From Candidatus Hodarchaeota archaeon (GTDB lineage Archaea; Asgardarchaeota; Heimdallarchaeia; Hodarchaeales; Hodarchaeaceae), in NCBI GenBank assembly GCA_016840285.1, contig JAEOSR010000069.1, forward strand, positions 1-45,994: DNA of 45,994 nt. The letters are read 5' to 3'. The position numbers were made by a program, and so were the translations under genes. Below are positions 33,570 to 43,002 of the stretch, piece by piece. How positions within the stretch are numbered: the first letter of the stretch is position 1; each line of letters starts with the position of its first letter. Below the pieces are notes generated by a model that was not told the DNA's origin, ran no database searches, and saw nothing but the letters and a program-made list of their open reading frames with translations.

Positions 33570-34621
33570 AATTTAGTTTGTTTTTGAGGGTCAAGGATAT
33601 TCTCATCCCGATCAGATATGTGTTCCTGGTAAACTAAGTAGTAGGGTACACCAAATAAGCTGATTAATAAAATCGGAAACATTATTATTCCAGGAATGGG
33701 ATGCGCCCCCAAACTTAAATTTACAAATGGGGGAGTGGAAAGTGGTTGAAGCCCACCAACAACCGTAATAGAAAGTACAATTTGTGTTAATCCTGTTAAA
33801 CCCTCATAATCAGGAGAGATTATCATTGTTAAAAATAAATCCTGATCTACAGGGGAAAATGTCCTAGTTAAGTTAAAGTTGATTAGAAAGTTACTTTCAC
33901 TAGGATAAAAGGTCTGATCATCTATTGTCAAAGAATTAATCTTGGTCCCGTGTAAGGATACTGACACTGTGCAATCCAATTGCGCATCAGCTGGAATTTG
34001 AACGTATAGAACAGGTGAAGTAAAGAGATTTTTCCTTAAAAAAGAGTATTTCACAGGTTGAATTTGGTACTGATGATTTGCTTGATATAAAGGAAGAAGT
34101 TGCCTTTCCCGTGGCTTTGCTCGATTAAAAGCTATCAATTGAGCCCCCTGAATCGAAAAATCAACAGATGGTTCTCCTAGTGTAACTCCAAAATCTAATA
34201 GAATCGAAATTTCTAATTGAATCTGAGTCTGCTCAGTGTAATTCAATCTCATAACTAGTGTTTGAGGAACCTCAAACTGATAGGAAATAGCCTGAACTAA
34301 TCCTACCTCTTCAAAAGCGCTAAAAGTGGCCTGGATGGATGTGTCATTTGCTGTGACTTTAAGAAAGACATTGTTAAGGTGATCACCATAATTTTGGACA
34401 GTCATATTCAGTATTATCTGATCCCAAACCTGGGATAAAATAATCGTTCTTTGGAATGTGGTTTCGACCTCCGTAAGAACTTGAGAAATCCTCAAATCAT
34501 GTATTTCGGAGAATCTATCCAAAGATGGATAAGTTACAGTAGTTTCTATCACTAAAACGCCATAAAAAGACGATAAACTTAACACGAGTAACAGTCCTAC
34601 AAATAGGCCTGACCTACCCAA
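33566..34621 (-). CDS. Bitopic exoprotein (351 aa) of the RecA-like operon
   Basis: An N-terminal signal/anchor (SGLFVGLLLVLSLSSFYGVL), a beta-rich outer domain of ~280 residues and a C-terminal membrane helix (GIIMFPILLISLFGVPYYLV) with a charged cytoplasmic tail. The outer part looks like two or three Ig/CARDB-like sandwiches (QNYGDHLNNVFLKVTAND, LNYTEQTQIQLEISILLDFG). Many N-x-S/T sites are present. It overlaps the upstream YdjM-like gene by eight bases and the downstream gene by four, so all are made together. Function unknown; a surface or envelope-assembly protein is likely. Confidence 0.75.
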   Translation of the reverse strand: MGRSGLFVGLLLVLSLSSFYGVLVIETTVTYPSLDRFSEIHDLRISQVLTEVETTFQRTIILSQVWDQIILNMTVQNYGDHLNNVFLKVTANDTSIQATFSAFEEVGLVQAISYQFEVPQTLVMRLNYTEQTQIQLEISILLDFGVTLGEPSVDFSIQGAQLIAFNRAKPRERQLLPLYQANHQYQIQPVKYSFLRKNLFTSPVLYVQIPADAQLDCTVSVSLHGTKINSLTIDDQTFYPSESNFLINFNLTRTFSPVDQDLFLTMIISPDYEGLTGLTQIVLSITVVGGLQPLSTPPFVNLSLGAHPIPGIIMFPILLISLFGVPYYLVYQEHISDRDENILDPQKQTKL

Positions 34622-35198
34622 GACTAATCACCTCTGAAATGACTTGGAAATGATTATGGATTAAATCGGCCATATTCAAGGTTAAAAAAAACAGTCCAAA
34701 TCGTGAGAACATCGCATTCTTCTTAAGATCATTAAAAGGAATTCTAGCCAATCTCAAAGTTCTAGTATTAGTACGTTCTCTCCAGGAATAATGTTTAACG
34801 GGATGGGGTAAATAAATAGGTTTTTTGCCTAATGGAATCCCCTCAGGGTTAAATGCATCTAAGAAAAGATGAGAAAACCATCCTAGAACTAATAAAAAAA
34901 CAGTTACCAATAATATCGGTTCTGAAAGCATTTCAAAAATATAATAAAAAGGAAGAAAATAACCTAAAGTCCATGGGGAATGAGTTAACGGATGTCGAGC
35001 ACGATGCTTTAGCTGTACTCCTTCATACTTCAGATTCGCAGCTGTATAACTATCTAGGAGGTTAGGGATAAGGCTCACTCCACTTAAAGGAAAAGATAAA
35101 CTCAAAAAAAGCCATCTTAGAAGTGGATCTTTGATGAAAAGTAAGGTATAAAGATTAAGTAATCCTACTGCAAATAGATAATGAGTACTATTTTTCAT
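34614..35198 (-). CDS. YdjM/DUF457-like membrane-bound putative metal-dependent hydrolase
   Basis: A four-to-five-helix membrane protein of 194 residues with the histidine/aspartate pattern of the PF04307 family (YdjM, LexA-regulated in E. coli). It has a first His in MKNSTHYLFAVGLL, then LKHRARHPLTHSPWTLGYF and GWFSHLFLDAFNPEGIPLG. Family members are thought to be metal-dependent phospholipase-C-like hydrolases in the membrane, but none of the activity is visible beyond these residues. The start codon shares one base with the stop of the 1598-residue gene (TAATG), so translation is coupled. Its presence between two exoproteins suggests a role in their processing or in envelope lipid chemistry; that is inference. 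Confidence 0.75.
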   Translation of the reverse strand: MKNSTHYLFAVGLLNLYTLLFIKDPLLRWLFLSLSFPLSGVSLIPNLLDSYTAANLKYEGVQLKHRARHPLTHSPWTLGYFLPFYYIFEMLSEPILLVTVFLLVLGWFSHLFLDAFNPEGIPLGKKPIYLPHPVKHYSWRERTNTRTLRLARIPFNDLKKNAMFSRFGLFFLTLNMADLIHNHFQVISEVISLG

Positions 35199-38100
35199 TA
35201 TCCTCGCCTCTTTCGATTGAAAACGGTTCCTAATCCAATTAATCCTGCAAAAATAACCCCAACCAAACCAAGTTCACCAGAATCCTCGATGCTTCCTTTT
35301 TCAGCGGACTTTGAAATGGATGATAAATCAGAAGTGAGACCCTCAGGATTCCTTATTACCGCTGATGAGGCATAAAGTGTTACTTCAATAGAGGGAAGAA
35401 ACAAGGTGTTTTCTTGACCAATATCATCAACCGCGACCACTTGAAGATTGTGTATTCCTTCATCTAACCAGATTTCAAAGACAAAGTGAGTAGCATTTTG
35501 AGATATAGGGATTCTTTCAGTTCCATCAACAAACAATGAGACCGCCTCAACCTCATAATCGTCAGTAACAGCTACCTCAACACGCCATAATTCACCTTCA
35601 AGGTGATGGTCCATAAGAACCACTGACTCATTTCCAAAGAAAGGAGGAGTGTCAGTAGCGTTGAAGAGACTGGTAAGAGACCGTTTTACACCATAACTAT
35701 CTGTAACCGTGATAAAAAAATTCCATACGCCTGGTGGAAGATTAGGAGAAATAAACTCCCATTCTTGATAGCTTTTCGTTAAATCCTCATAGAATGAAGT
35801 TTCATTCACTTTGATCTGAAAAGTTTCGTTTCTAATGATTAATGTAACTGAGGATGTATCTATTGAAGCATTTTGTCTTACTAATTGAAGTTGTAAAGTG
35901 AAATTAGTCCGTGAAGGAGCATACTCAACAGTTATTGCTGGAGCATACCAATGAATATCATATTCTTGTTGGTGGGCAGGAGTCGTAACACTCCAAGGGT
36001 ACCAAGCAGAAAATAATACCGTTGTGTTATGTGGGTTGAAAGGTAAGCTGCCTTCCCAACGATTACCATAATATTCTGTCAGATCATAAGTACTTCCGTT
36101 GTATAAAACTTGAACAGTTTGCAAAGACAAGGATCCTGAATCAATATGAGCACGAACCTCGAATGAAGAGGAGTCATGCAAAATAGAGATGGATTCAAAG
36201 ATAGGAGGGGGAGGATTCCATTCAATTTCTAAGTGAAGAAAGTCGTACTCCTCTAAAGTAGTATTAGCGTACAGTGTGACCAACCATAATCCAGGTGTTT
36301 CAAGTTGTATAACTATACGATAATCTTGAGAGAGAGAACTCCATTCCAAGCGCCCTTCAAAGCTACCATTGAGATTAATCCCCACATCATCAAAATTCGG
36401 ATGATTCAGAACCTGAGTATGAATTAAGTAGTTGCCAGCACCATCAAGAGCCTCCCAACTAGGATCTATTAGTAATTCGATCGTTTGAACAATAGAAAAG
36501 GAGACAAACTCAATATGGACATTCCCAGCATCATCAAATGCATAGGCCTCAATATTGTAGTGCCCTACCAACAGATTAAGCCAAATAGGTTCGGAGTACG
36601 TTTGATTATGGGTAAAGACTGTAGAAATGAAATATAACACAGTACTCCCATTTGATCCCAACTCGATTTCTATTTCGCCAGTATAACTTTGATTATAAGG
36701 GGAAAAGATTTCTAATGCGGGGGGGATAGTGTCAACATTAAACAATGCTACACGTGTGACATTATTACCAACATCATCCTTCGTTATAATCGTTAATGCA
36801 TGGTCTCCCTCATTCAAGTCAGTGAGTAAGAAACCTGAACTAGCACCCTCTAATTCTAAACCATCTAGAAAAACCATTACTTCTTCATCAGAGAGATAGG
36901 ATAATAGAATTTCATCTGTGGTATAGGTCTTATTTTCAGGACTGACCAAAACAAGCGCTGGGGCGGTTGTATCCACACTGAAATTTGAAAAGGCATACGT
37001 AATGACTCCATACGCATTCTGAGCATAGATGTGACAAGTATAATTTCCCTCGGTCAACTCTCGGTAAGTAGGAACCGACCAAGAAATGTTATTAGAATCA
37101 ATAGGGGCAATATGATACCAGTAACTCTCCGCGTCCCCATCAATCGTGACCTCGACAATAGCTCCATAGGTTTGGTTTTGAGGACTTAAAACCTGAATTT
37201 CAGCAGGATTCGACTTTATAAAGATAAACGACTCATCACTGAACCCTGGATTATAAAAATCGGTTTCACTTTGGGGAGTTTTCACCATAAGGCTATAATA
37301 GCCTGGGTCATCGAAAATATCTGAAAAATAGTAGTTTCCAGCACCATTGGTTGAGTCAACCTGTACCTCAGTTCCATTCACTTCTAAAGTGACATCCATC
37401 ATCTGTATTGGGCCAGAAACTTCCCCGATTACGGTGCCATCTAGATTCACAGTTACGTTCATTCGGGCTTCTAATGGTGCTGAGAGTGTCACAAAAACAT
37501 CTTCAAAGACAGTAATAGAGTGATGATATTCTTGATAATAAGAATATGTATCGTTACTAACGATGAGGATTGCTCTCAACCCACGATTAGCAAAAGTATA
37601 TTCATACTGATGTGTTCCTGCTTCTCGCCAATCTAGCCAAAGAGTGCCTCCTACCCAAATTTGGTATTGTTCTGAAGAGGTGACCGTAAAAGGATAAAGG
37701 TCGTTAACATTACCAATCTCATCACCCTCTACAAGCATATCAGGAATTGCGTACATAGATGAAAAATCATATTTGGTACTATTGGGTCCAATAGCCCGAA
37801 TAGAGAATTCACCTTTATAATAGGGCGTAGACCAGTTATAATAACCATGACCTGTTGAATTAAGAAGAACAGAGTCGATCTCTTCCCATAACCAATCACC
37901 ATCTTTTTGCCATTCTAGGAATATTTCATCAGATAAACCACCCTCCAAAGAGATAATTGTCCAATGCTCCGCGACTACCTCAGTTTCAATCAAAATAGAC
38001 AAAGATGGTCGCACGGTGAAACTTACAAATGGACCGTTGATCACAGGATGATAGAACTCTAGTAGATTACCTGAATAGGTAATTTCAACGAAATGTACTC

Positions 38101-39994
38101 CAATCTGAGTAGAATCTTCTATATAATTATCAAAATAGAATATTCCCTGGTCGTTTGTGATACTGATTCCTAAAAAGACCCCAATGGTGGTATCTGTTAG
38201 TTCCACTTCTTCATAGGCTAAAGATTGACCAATTTCATCAACTAATTGGCCCCAAAAGCGCAAAGTGTGACCTTTAATGACATTCCCATTCGAAGTGTTT
38301 GACCCATAGTTTGAAAAAAGGGGATTTGAAAAAATCGATAAAACAAATGATTCTACATGTTCATCATAATTACCAGAGCCAAAGAAATGGACTTGATATT
38401 CCATATCACCACGTGGATGAGTCATCTTGATGAAATAATGAAATTCAAGCCCAGGTTCGCACGATTGTGTTTCGATAACTGAATTATTGCTAGTAAATTC
38501 CAATGCAACGAATCCTTCGTTAATTGGATTGTCTCCTGAAAGAACTGTTACTTCAATGACTGTAATAGTATTCCTATCTACTCCTCCACTTTCATAAGTC
38601 AAATCAAATTCCGTCAGGCCTTTAATGACAACAGGAAATGTCTCAGAAATATCAACAATGAATGAACCCGTATTATGGGTCTGTAAGCTGAAGACATGAC
38701 TTCCAACAGTCGAATTATCAGGGATAATATATTCAAGTACTACAAATCCATCTTGGTTTGTCGTTTTATTAATGATTGAACAGTTGTCATCGGTTACATC
38801 AATAAGTTCGACTTCGACAAATCCAATAGGATGAGTCCAAACATCCTCTTCAGTTATGTAAATGTCAAAGCGGATAGTCTCATTATGTCGATATTCAGTG
38901 GCATTCTCAGAATGATCGATTCTTGCACGATCAATAATTGATACATCTTCAGTTGAATTAGCGTATTGCAACTCCGTACTTGGATCATAAAGAACAGTGA
39001 TGATAGAAAGAATGCCTATTGGAACCGAACTATTAGGTGAAAAATGCGCTACCACATTACGAGAATCAAGAATTTGATCGTGGATGATTTCTTCCTGTTC
39101 ATTCAGGATGTAATAAGTTTTTAACTCCAATCCAGTCGGATTATCCCCCAAAACTGTTATATTCAGTTCTAGAGTAGTTTCTTCTCGCTGAAGGGTACTC
39201 TGGTCTAAATTTTGGACTAACCAATAACCAGTACTCAAAACAGTGACATTCTGAGAAGGAGATACGCAAGGTTTTGTTTGAGAGAGAGAACTCCCAGTAT
39301 ATTCAGCAATAAATGCATTGATCCCAACAGCTGAAAAGATGGGAATTTGATAATTAAAAGAAAAAGAATATACTGCAGAAATGTGGAGAGGGAGGGGGCC
39401 ATGAGTATGAATTGTTGGAGAACCACTGAGGTTGGTATTCTTAATATAAATATACCCTTCACGAAAATGAGGTTGAGTAGACCCGATGATTTCGAGTTCT
39501 ACTGTGAATTGAATAGAAGAGTTCTTGTACACAACAGTAGAATTACTAGAGAGAGAAATAGTAGTCGTTTTAGAACTTCCAGGATTGAAATCATCGAAAT
39601 TGACTGAACAAATCCCTGAGGAAGGAGAATAATCCATAAAGCCTTGGAAAGCAGCTTCAAAAACATGTACACCCTCTGAAAAATCTTCTACAGTCCAATT
39701 AATTACTACTTTTCCACCTAGGATCGTAGCATCAATATATTCAATAGTACCATTAATGTGAGTGATTCGAAGAGGACCTGTGGGGACAGGATCAAAACCT
39801 GCATAGACCCATACAGTGAATTGAATTGTCCCATCGGGTCCTACAGCTCCGATATCAGGTAAAATAGTCGTGGATGTGGCTACTGGTGTACCAATTGTGG
39901 GAGAAATGGCAGTTAGCATTATGACAAGAGACATACTAATGAAAAACCATCCACCCATCACTTTTTCACAAAGAAAACTTGGAACTCGAGACAT
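35198..39994 (-). CDS. Giant Ig-like-repeat surface protein (1598 aa)
   Basis: A signal peptide (VMGGWFFISMSLVIMLTAIS) leads into about twelve to fourteen beta-sandwich domains of ~85-110 residues. Domains of the invasin/Big type (VELIDVTDDNCSIINKTTNQ, then DGFVVLEYIIPDNSTVGSH; again VELTDTTIGVFLGISITNDQ) occupy the first half. Domains of the 'DTTAPALVLVSPENKTY / FNVDTIPPALEIFSPYNQSY' type occupy residues ~970-1170. The C-terminus is a Ser-rich spacer, a membrane helix (LGLVGVIFAGLIGLGTVF) and NRKRRG, so the protein stands outward from the membrane. It has numerous N-glycosylation sequons. It is the first gene of a five-gene coupled operon, and the promoter region is shared with the divergent radA. 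Adhesion or S-layer-like structure is likely. The ATG at 39994 leaves a 13-residue n-region. Confidence 0.85.
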   Translation of the reverse strand: MSRVPSFLCEKVMGGWFFISMSLVIMLTAISPTIGTPVATSTTILPDIGAVGPDGTIQFTVWVYAGFDPVPTGPLRITHINGTIEYIDATILGGKVVINWTVEDFSEGVHVFEAAFQGFMDYSPSSGICSVNFDDFNPGSSKTTTISLSSNSTVVYKNSSIQFTVELEIIGSTQPHFREGYIYIKNTNLSGSPTIHTHGPLPLHISAVYSFSFNYQIPIFSAVGINAFIAEYTGSSLSQTKPCVSPSQNVTVLSTGYWLVQNLDQSTLQREETTLELNITVLGDNPTGLELKTYYILNEQEEIIHDQILDSRNVVAHFSPNSSVPIGILSIITVLYDPSTELQYANSTEDVSIIDRARIDHSENATEYRHNETIRFDIYITEEDVWTHPIGFVEVELIDVTDDNCSIINKTTNQDGFVVLEYIIPDNSTVGSHVFSLQTHNTGSFIVDISETFPVVIKGLTEFDLTYESGGVDRNTITVIEVTVLSGDNPINEGFVALEFTSNNSVIETQSCEPGLEFHYFIKMTHPRGDMEYQVHFFGSGNYDEHVESFVLSIFSNPLFSNYGSNTSNGNVIKGHTLRFWGQLVDEIGQSLAYEEVELTDTTIGVFLGISITNDQGIFYFDNYIEDSTQIGVHFVEITYSGNLLEFYHPVINGPFVSFTVRPSLSILIETEVVAEHWTIISLEGGLSDEIFLEWQKDGDWLWEEIDSVLLNSTGHGYYNWSTPYYKGEFSIRAIGPNSTKYDFSSMYAIPDMLVEGDEIGNVNDLYPFTVTSSEQYQIWVGGTLWLDWREAGTHQYEYTFANRGLRAILIVSNDTYSYYQEYHHSITVFEDVFVTLSAPLEARMNVTVNLDGTVIGEVSGPIQMMDVTLEVNGTEVQVDSTNGAGNYYFSDIFDDPGYYSLMVKTPQSETDFYNPGFSDESFIFIKSNPAEIQVLSPQNQTYGAIVEVTIDGDAESYWYHIAPIDSNNISWSVPTYRELTEGNYTCHIYAQNAYGVITYAFSNFSVDTTAPALVLVSPENKTYTTDEILLSYLSDEEVMVFLDGLELEGASSGFLLTDLNEGDHALTIITKDDVGNNVTRVALFNVDTIPPALEIFSPYNQSYTGEIEIELGSNGSTVLYFISTVFTHNQTYSEPIWLNLLVGHYNIEAYAFDDAGNVHIEFVSFSIVQTIELLIDPSWEALDGAGNYLIHTQVLNHPNFDDVGINLNGSFEGRLEWSSLSQDYRIVIQLETPGLWLVTLYANTTLEEYDFLHLEIEWNPPPPIFESISILHDSSSFEVRAHIDSGSLSLQTVQVLYNGSTYDLTEYYGNRWEGSLPFNPHNTTVLFSAWYPWSVTTPAHQQEYDIHWYAPAITVEYAPSRTNFTLQLQLVRQNASIDTSSVTLIIRNETFQIKVNETSFYEDLTKSYQEWEFISPNLPPGVWNFFITVTDSYGVKRSLTSLFNATDTPPFFGNESVVLMDHHLEGELWRVEVAVTDDYEVEAVSLFVDGTERIPISQNATHFVFEIWLDEGIHNLQVVAVDDIGQENTLFLPSIEVTLYASSAVIRNPEGLTSDLSSISKSAEKGSIEDSGELGLVGVIFAGLIGLGTVFNRKRRG

Positions 39995-40046
39995 GTTGGT
40001 TGTCCTCTAGTAAGTAAATAACCTCACTCCTGATGGCGGACGACCC

Positions 40047-40053
40047 TTAAATA
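40047..40053 (-). promoter_or_regulatory. TATA-like element of the surface-protein/RecA-like operon
   Basis: TATTTAA on the minus strand, ~56 bases before the ATG at 39994 and opposite the radA promoter. Spacing gives a leader of about 30 bases. Support is by position and sequence only. Confidence 0.35.
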
Positions 40054-40079
40054 CTTGAAAAAGAGTTGTCGTTTCTGAA

Positions 40080-40087
40080 TATAAAAG
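40080..40087 (+). promoter_or_regulatory. TATA box of radA
   Basis: TATAAAAG in the 158-base gap between divergent operons. Transcription would start near 40110, leaving a ~40-base leader before the ATG at 40153. Confidence 0.5.
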
Positions 40088-40152
40088 GGAGGGATGGAAT
40101 CTATCATAGATTATTTGTTCAATTATCTAAAAACTAAATAAAGTGAAAAATC

Positions 40153-41172
40153 ATGGCAAAAGTAGAATTGAAAGAAGAAGAGCTAATTCCTGAACCAATT
40201 GAGATCGAGAAACCAAAGAAAAGCACGAAAAAAACAACAGATTCGGAAAAATCCTTCTTAGAAACAATTTCTGGAATAGGACCAACTACACGAAAGCGCC
40301 TTGAGGAGGCTGGTTTTGGTTCCAAAGAATCAATCGCCTTAGCCACAAAGTCTCAACTGACTGATATTTCAGGAATTGCCGAGAAAACAGCCGCACTCTT
40401 AATACGAGAAGCAAGAGCTAGATTTGATCTCGGGTTGAAAAAAGGAACCGATTATGAAGCAGCAGCAGAAACACGAATAAAGCTAACCACAGGATCCAAG
40501 GCTTTTAATGAATTACTCGGTGGAGGATTTGAATCAGGAAGCATCACTGAGCTAGCAGGGGAAAATGGATGCGGTAAGACACAAATTGCACATCAGGCAG
40601 CGGTAAATTGCGTCAAATACATGGATCAGGATGTAATATGGATCGATAGTGAGGGAACCTTCAGATTTAATAGGATAGTTCAAATAGCAAAGGCATTAGA
40701 AATAGACCCAGAAGCTGTTCTTTCACGAATTACTGTTGGAAGAGCCTACAATAGTGAACATCAAATGGCCTTGACCGAAGAAGCATTAACGATGGTGCCC
40801 AATGTCGGATTGATTATTGTTGATTCTTTGATGGCTCACTTCCGAAGTGAATTTGCTGGACGTGGAACACTTGCAGAGAGGCAGCAGCTTATTGGAAAAC
40901 ACCTGTCATTTATTGCTAAACAGACGGAAATACTTAACTGTGTTGGTATTGTTACAAACCAAGTTTCAGCAAAACCTGATGCTATGTTCTTTGGTGACCC
41001 TAATAAACCTATTGGAGGTAACGTGGTCGGCCACACAGTGACCACAAGATTGATGATAAGAAAGGGAAAAGCTACCAAACGAACTGCAACTTTAACAAAG
41101 AATCCAGAACTTCCAGACGGAAAAATAGAGTTTGCAATTACCGGAGAAGGAGTTCGAGACCACTCAAAGTAA
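40153..41172 (+). CDS. radA: DNA repair and recombination protein RadA
   Basis: The archaeal Rad51/RecA-type recombinase, 339 residues. An acidic/lysine-rich N-terminal tail (1-34) precedes the helix-hairpin-helix domain (ISGIGPTTRKRLEEAGF, then LTDISGIAEKTAALLIREAR). The core has Walker A G136-E-N-G-C-G-K-T143 (most archaeal RadA read GEFGSGKT) and Walker B GLIIVDSLMAHFRSEF. The L1/L2-type regions are FAGRGTLAERQQLIGKHL, and VTNQVSAKPDAMFFGDPN followed by KPIGGNVVGH. It forms filaments on single-stranded DNA and performs homologous pairing in the cytosol. The XPD-like helicase gene begins 22 bases downstream, probably in the same transcript. Confidence 0.98.
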   Translation: MAKVELKEEELIPEPIEIEKPKKSTKKTTDSEKSFLETISGIGPTTRKRLEEAGFGSKESIALATKSQLTDISGIAEKTAALLIREARARFDLGLKKGTDYEAAAETRIKLTTGSKAFNELLGGGFESGSITELAGENGCGKTQIAHQAAVNCVKYMDQDVIWIDSEGTFRFNRIVQIAKALEIDPEAVLSRITVGRAYNSEHQMALTEEALTMVPNVGLIIVDSLMAHFRSEFAGRGTLAERQQLIGKHLSFIAKQTEILNCVGIVTNQVSAKPDAMFFGDPNKPIGGNVVGHTVTTRLMIRKGKATKRTATLTKNPELPDGKIEFAITGEGVRDHSK

Positions 41173-41194
41173 ACTGCGAAGAGAAGCAAGTTCA

Positions 41195-42937
41195 ATGATT
41201 GACACCAATCTACCACCTGCGTTACAACTCTTTCCTCACCAAGAACTCCGTAACTATCAGACCAAATTTCTCCGATTTGTTGAAAAGAACCCCAAAGCAA
41301 TGATTCACGCGCCAGTGGGCTTTGGAAAAACAATAATGGCCCTGATACATACCCTTCCCTTGGTGAGGTCAAAAAACTACCAGTTGTTTATTTTTGTACG
41401 CACGAAAACCCAAGTCTTCAGAGTTTTTTTGGAGGAGATCTATAAAATCGCTAATAGTCGTAAATATGGGTATCTAACAGCCCTTCCTTTGATTTTAAAA
41501 GCAGATCTCTGTATTAAAAAGGATGAAATCCCTCAATTTTATCCCGAGATCTGCCAACAAATCAGGTGTCCATTCCTGGAACAAACAAAATCGGTACCCG
41601 AAGAAGATTTTCCTGCAATTGTAGAACAAATACCAATTACTGCGCATGATGGCTCCATAACCATCGAAACCTTCAAGGAAGCTTTCAGAGAGTTTGGCTG
41701 CCCTTATCATATCATAAAACGGTGTATTCCATACGCTAATATCATTGTCACCACACATACCTATCTACGGAGTAAGAACCTCCAAGAGATGTTCTCACAG
41801 CTTATCTCTCGTAGTTCTTTCTCCCAACAGATAGCCATCATCGATGAAGGTCATAACTTCACAGCGGATATAGAAGCAGAAATCACTCTGCATGATCTAA
41901 ATAAAGCTCAAGCAATAATCCCTTTGAAAGTGATTGATGGGCTTCAAGAATTGATTTTTTCTCATAGTGGGAGAGTGGAGAGACCACGAAACTTGTCTGC
42001 TGCATCATTAGATGCATTTCTCGATCATGAATATAAATTAACACTCGTCGAAAAAACAACTCTACTAAAGGTTAAAGATTTTCTTTCCTCACGAGGTGAT
42101 ATTTGGGTATCTGAAGAGAATAAGTTAATTCAGCTAAATCCTTACCCGCACCAGGTATTTAATTTCATTAACAATTATTTTAATTCCATCATCCTCATGA
42201 GTGGCACTTTTACACCCCTTGCATTATATAAGTCCCTTTATGATGTAGATTATGCCACCTTACGTATTCCATCAGATTTTCAATTTAGCTTGAACGGTCT
42301 TCTTTATCATAAAACTTTCACTTCAAAGTATTCTGACCGCACTGCGAAGACATATGAAGCCATGGCTACGGTTATAGAACGACTACACTCAAGTAATCCA
42401 TTCCATACCATCGTCTTTGCGACATCTCATGAATTTAAACAGAAACTATTAGCTCATGTCTCACTCCCTCACGTATATATTGAAAATCCAGGAATTGCTC
42501 CTTTTTTCTTGGACGAATTAAGCCAGAAAAAACATGAATGCATTTTTGGCGTGGTAGGAGGTAAGTTATCTGAAGGGATTGAAATCCTGGATTCTGAAAC
42601 TAAACGTAGCCTCTTATCATTGATTATTATCGCAGGTCTTCCCTTTCCTCGCCCTGATGCCACTGATAAGTTACTAAGAACTCTTTACACACAAAAATGG
42701 GGGTGGCGAATGGCTAAACTGCTCTCCCAGTTACCAGTGACACGGGGGATATCTCAGGCTATTGGAAGAGGGATTAGATCAGAATCAGATTTTGCTGCAA
42801 GTTTAATTTTAGACTATCGAGCAATCAGAATGAGAGCAATGTTACCCCCCACCCGTGTGTATCGCACCACACAGACATTGTATAACGTATATGACATCTT
42901 TTTTGCTAAAATGAAACGATTGTTTGATTTACCATGA
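41195..42937 (+). CDS. XPD/Rad3-family Fe-S DNA helicase
   Basis: A superfamily-2 helicase of 580 residues from ATG 41195 (an upstream TTG at 41132 would overlap radA and lacks support). Motif I is A39-P-V-G-F-G-K-T46. The Fe-S region supplies C106-x13-C120-x4-C125-x43-C169, followed by PYHIIKRC and the Rad3-type TTHTYL. Motif II is IIDEGHNF, with DEGH in place of DEAH. Motif V is GVVGGKLSEGIEI and motif VI is QAIGRGIRSESD. Such enzymes unwind DNA 5'-3' in nucleotide-excision repair or resolve recombination and replication intermediates. Pairing with radA favours recombination or repair. The cysteine spacing differs from classical XPD at the last two positions, so this is an XPD/DinG relative rather than certain XPD. 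Confidence 0.88.
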   Translation: MIDTNLPPALQLFPHQELRNYQTKFLRFVEKNPKAMIHAPVGFGKTIMALIHTLPLVRSKNYQLFIFVRTKTQVFRVFLEEIYKIANSRKYGYLTALPLILKADLCIKKDEIPQFYPEICQQIRCPFLEQTKSVPEEDFPAIVEQIPITAHDGSITIETFKEAFREFGCPYHIIKRCIPYANIIVTTHTYLRSKNLQEMFSQLISRSSFSQQIAIIDEGHNFTADIEAEITLHDLNKAQAIIPLKVIDGLQELIFSHSGRVERPRNLSAASLDAFLDHEYKLTLVEKTTLLKVKDFLSSRGDIWVSEENKLIQLNPYPHQVFNFINNYFNSIILMSGTFTPLALYKSLYDVDYATLRIPSDFQFSLNGLLYHKTFTSKYSDRTAKTYEAMATVIERLHSSNPFHTIVFATSHEFKQKLLAHVSLPHVYIENPGIAPFFLDELSQKKHECIFGVVGGKLSEGIEILDSETKRSLLSLIIIAGLPFPRPDATDKLLRTLYTQKWGWRMAKLLSQLPVTRGISQAIGRGIRSESDFAASLILDYRAIRMRAMLPPTRVYRTTQTLYNVYDIFFAKMKRLFDLP

Positions 42938-43002
42938 AATTTATCATGAACGCAAAAATTTCGATCCCAAGAGATAGGAAGATCAGTTGATCAACGATAG
43001 TA

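Noticed and set aside
40836..41372. Minus-strand 178-codon ORF opposite radA and the helicase start
   Set aside because: It lies antisense to two strongly conserved genes (RadA core and helicase motif I); its sequence reads as their mirror and has no recognisable pattern.
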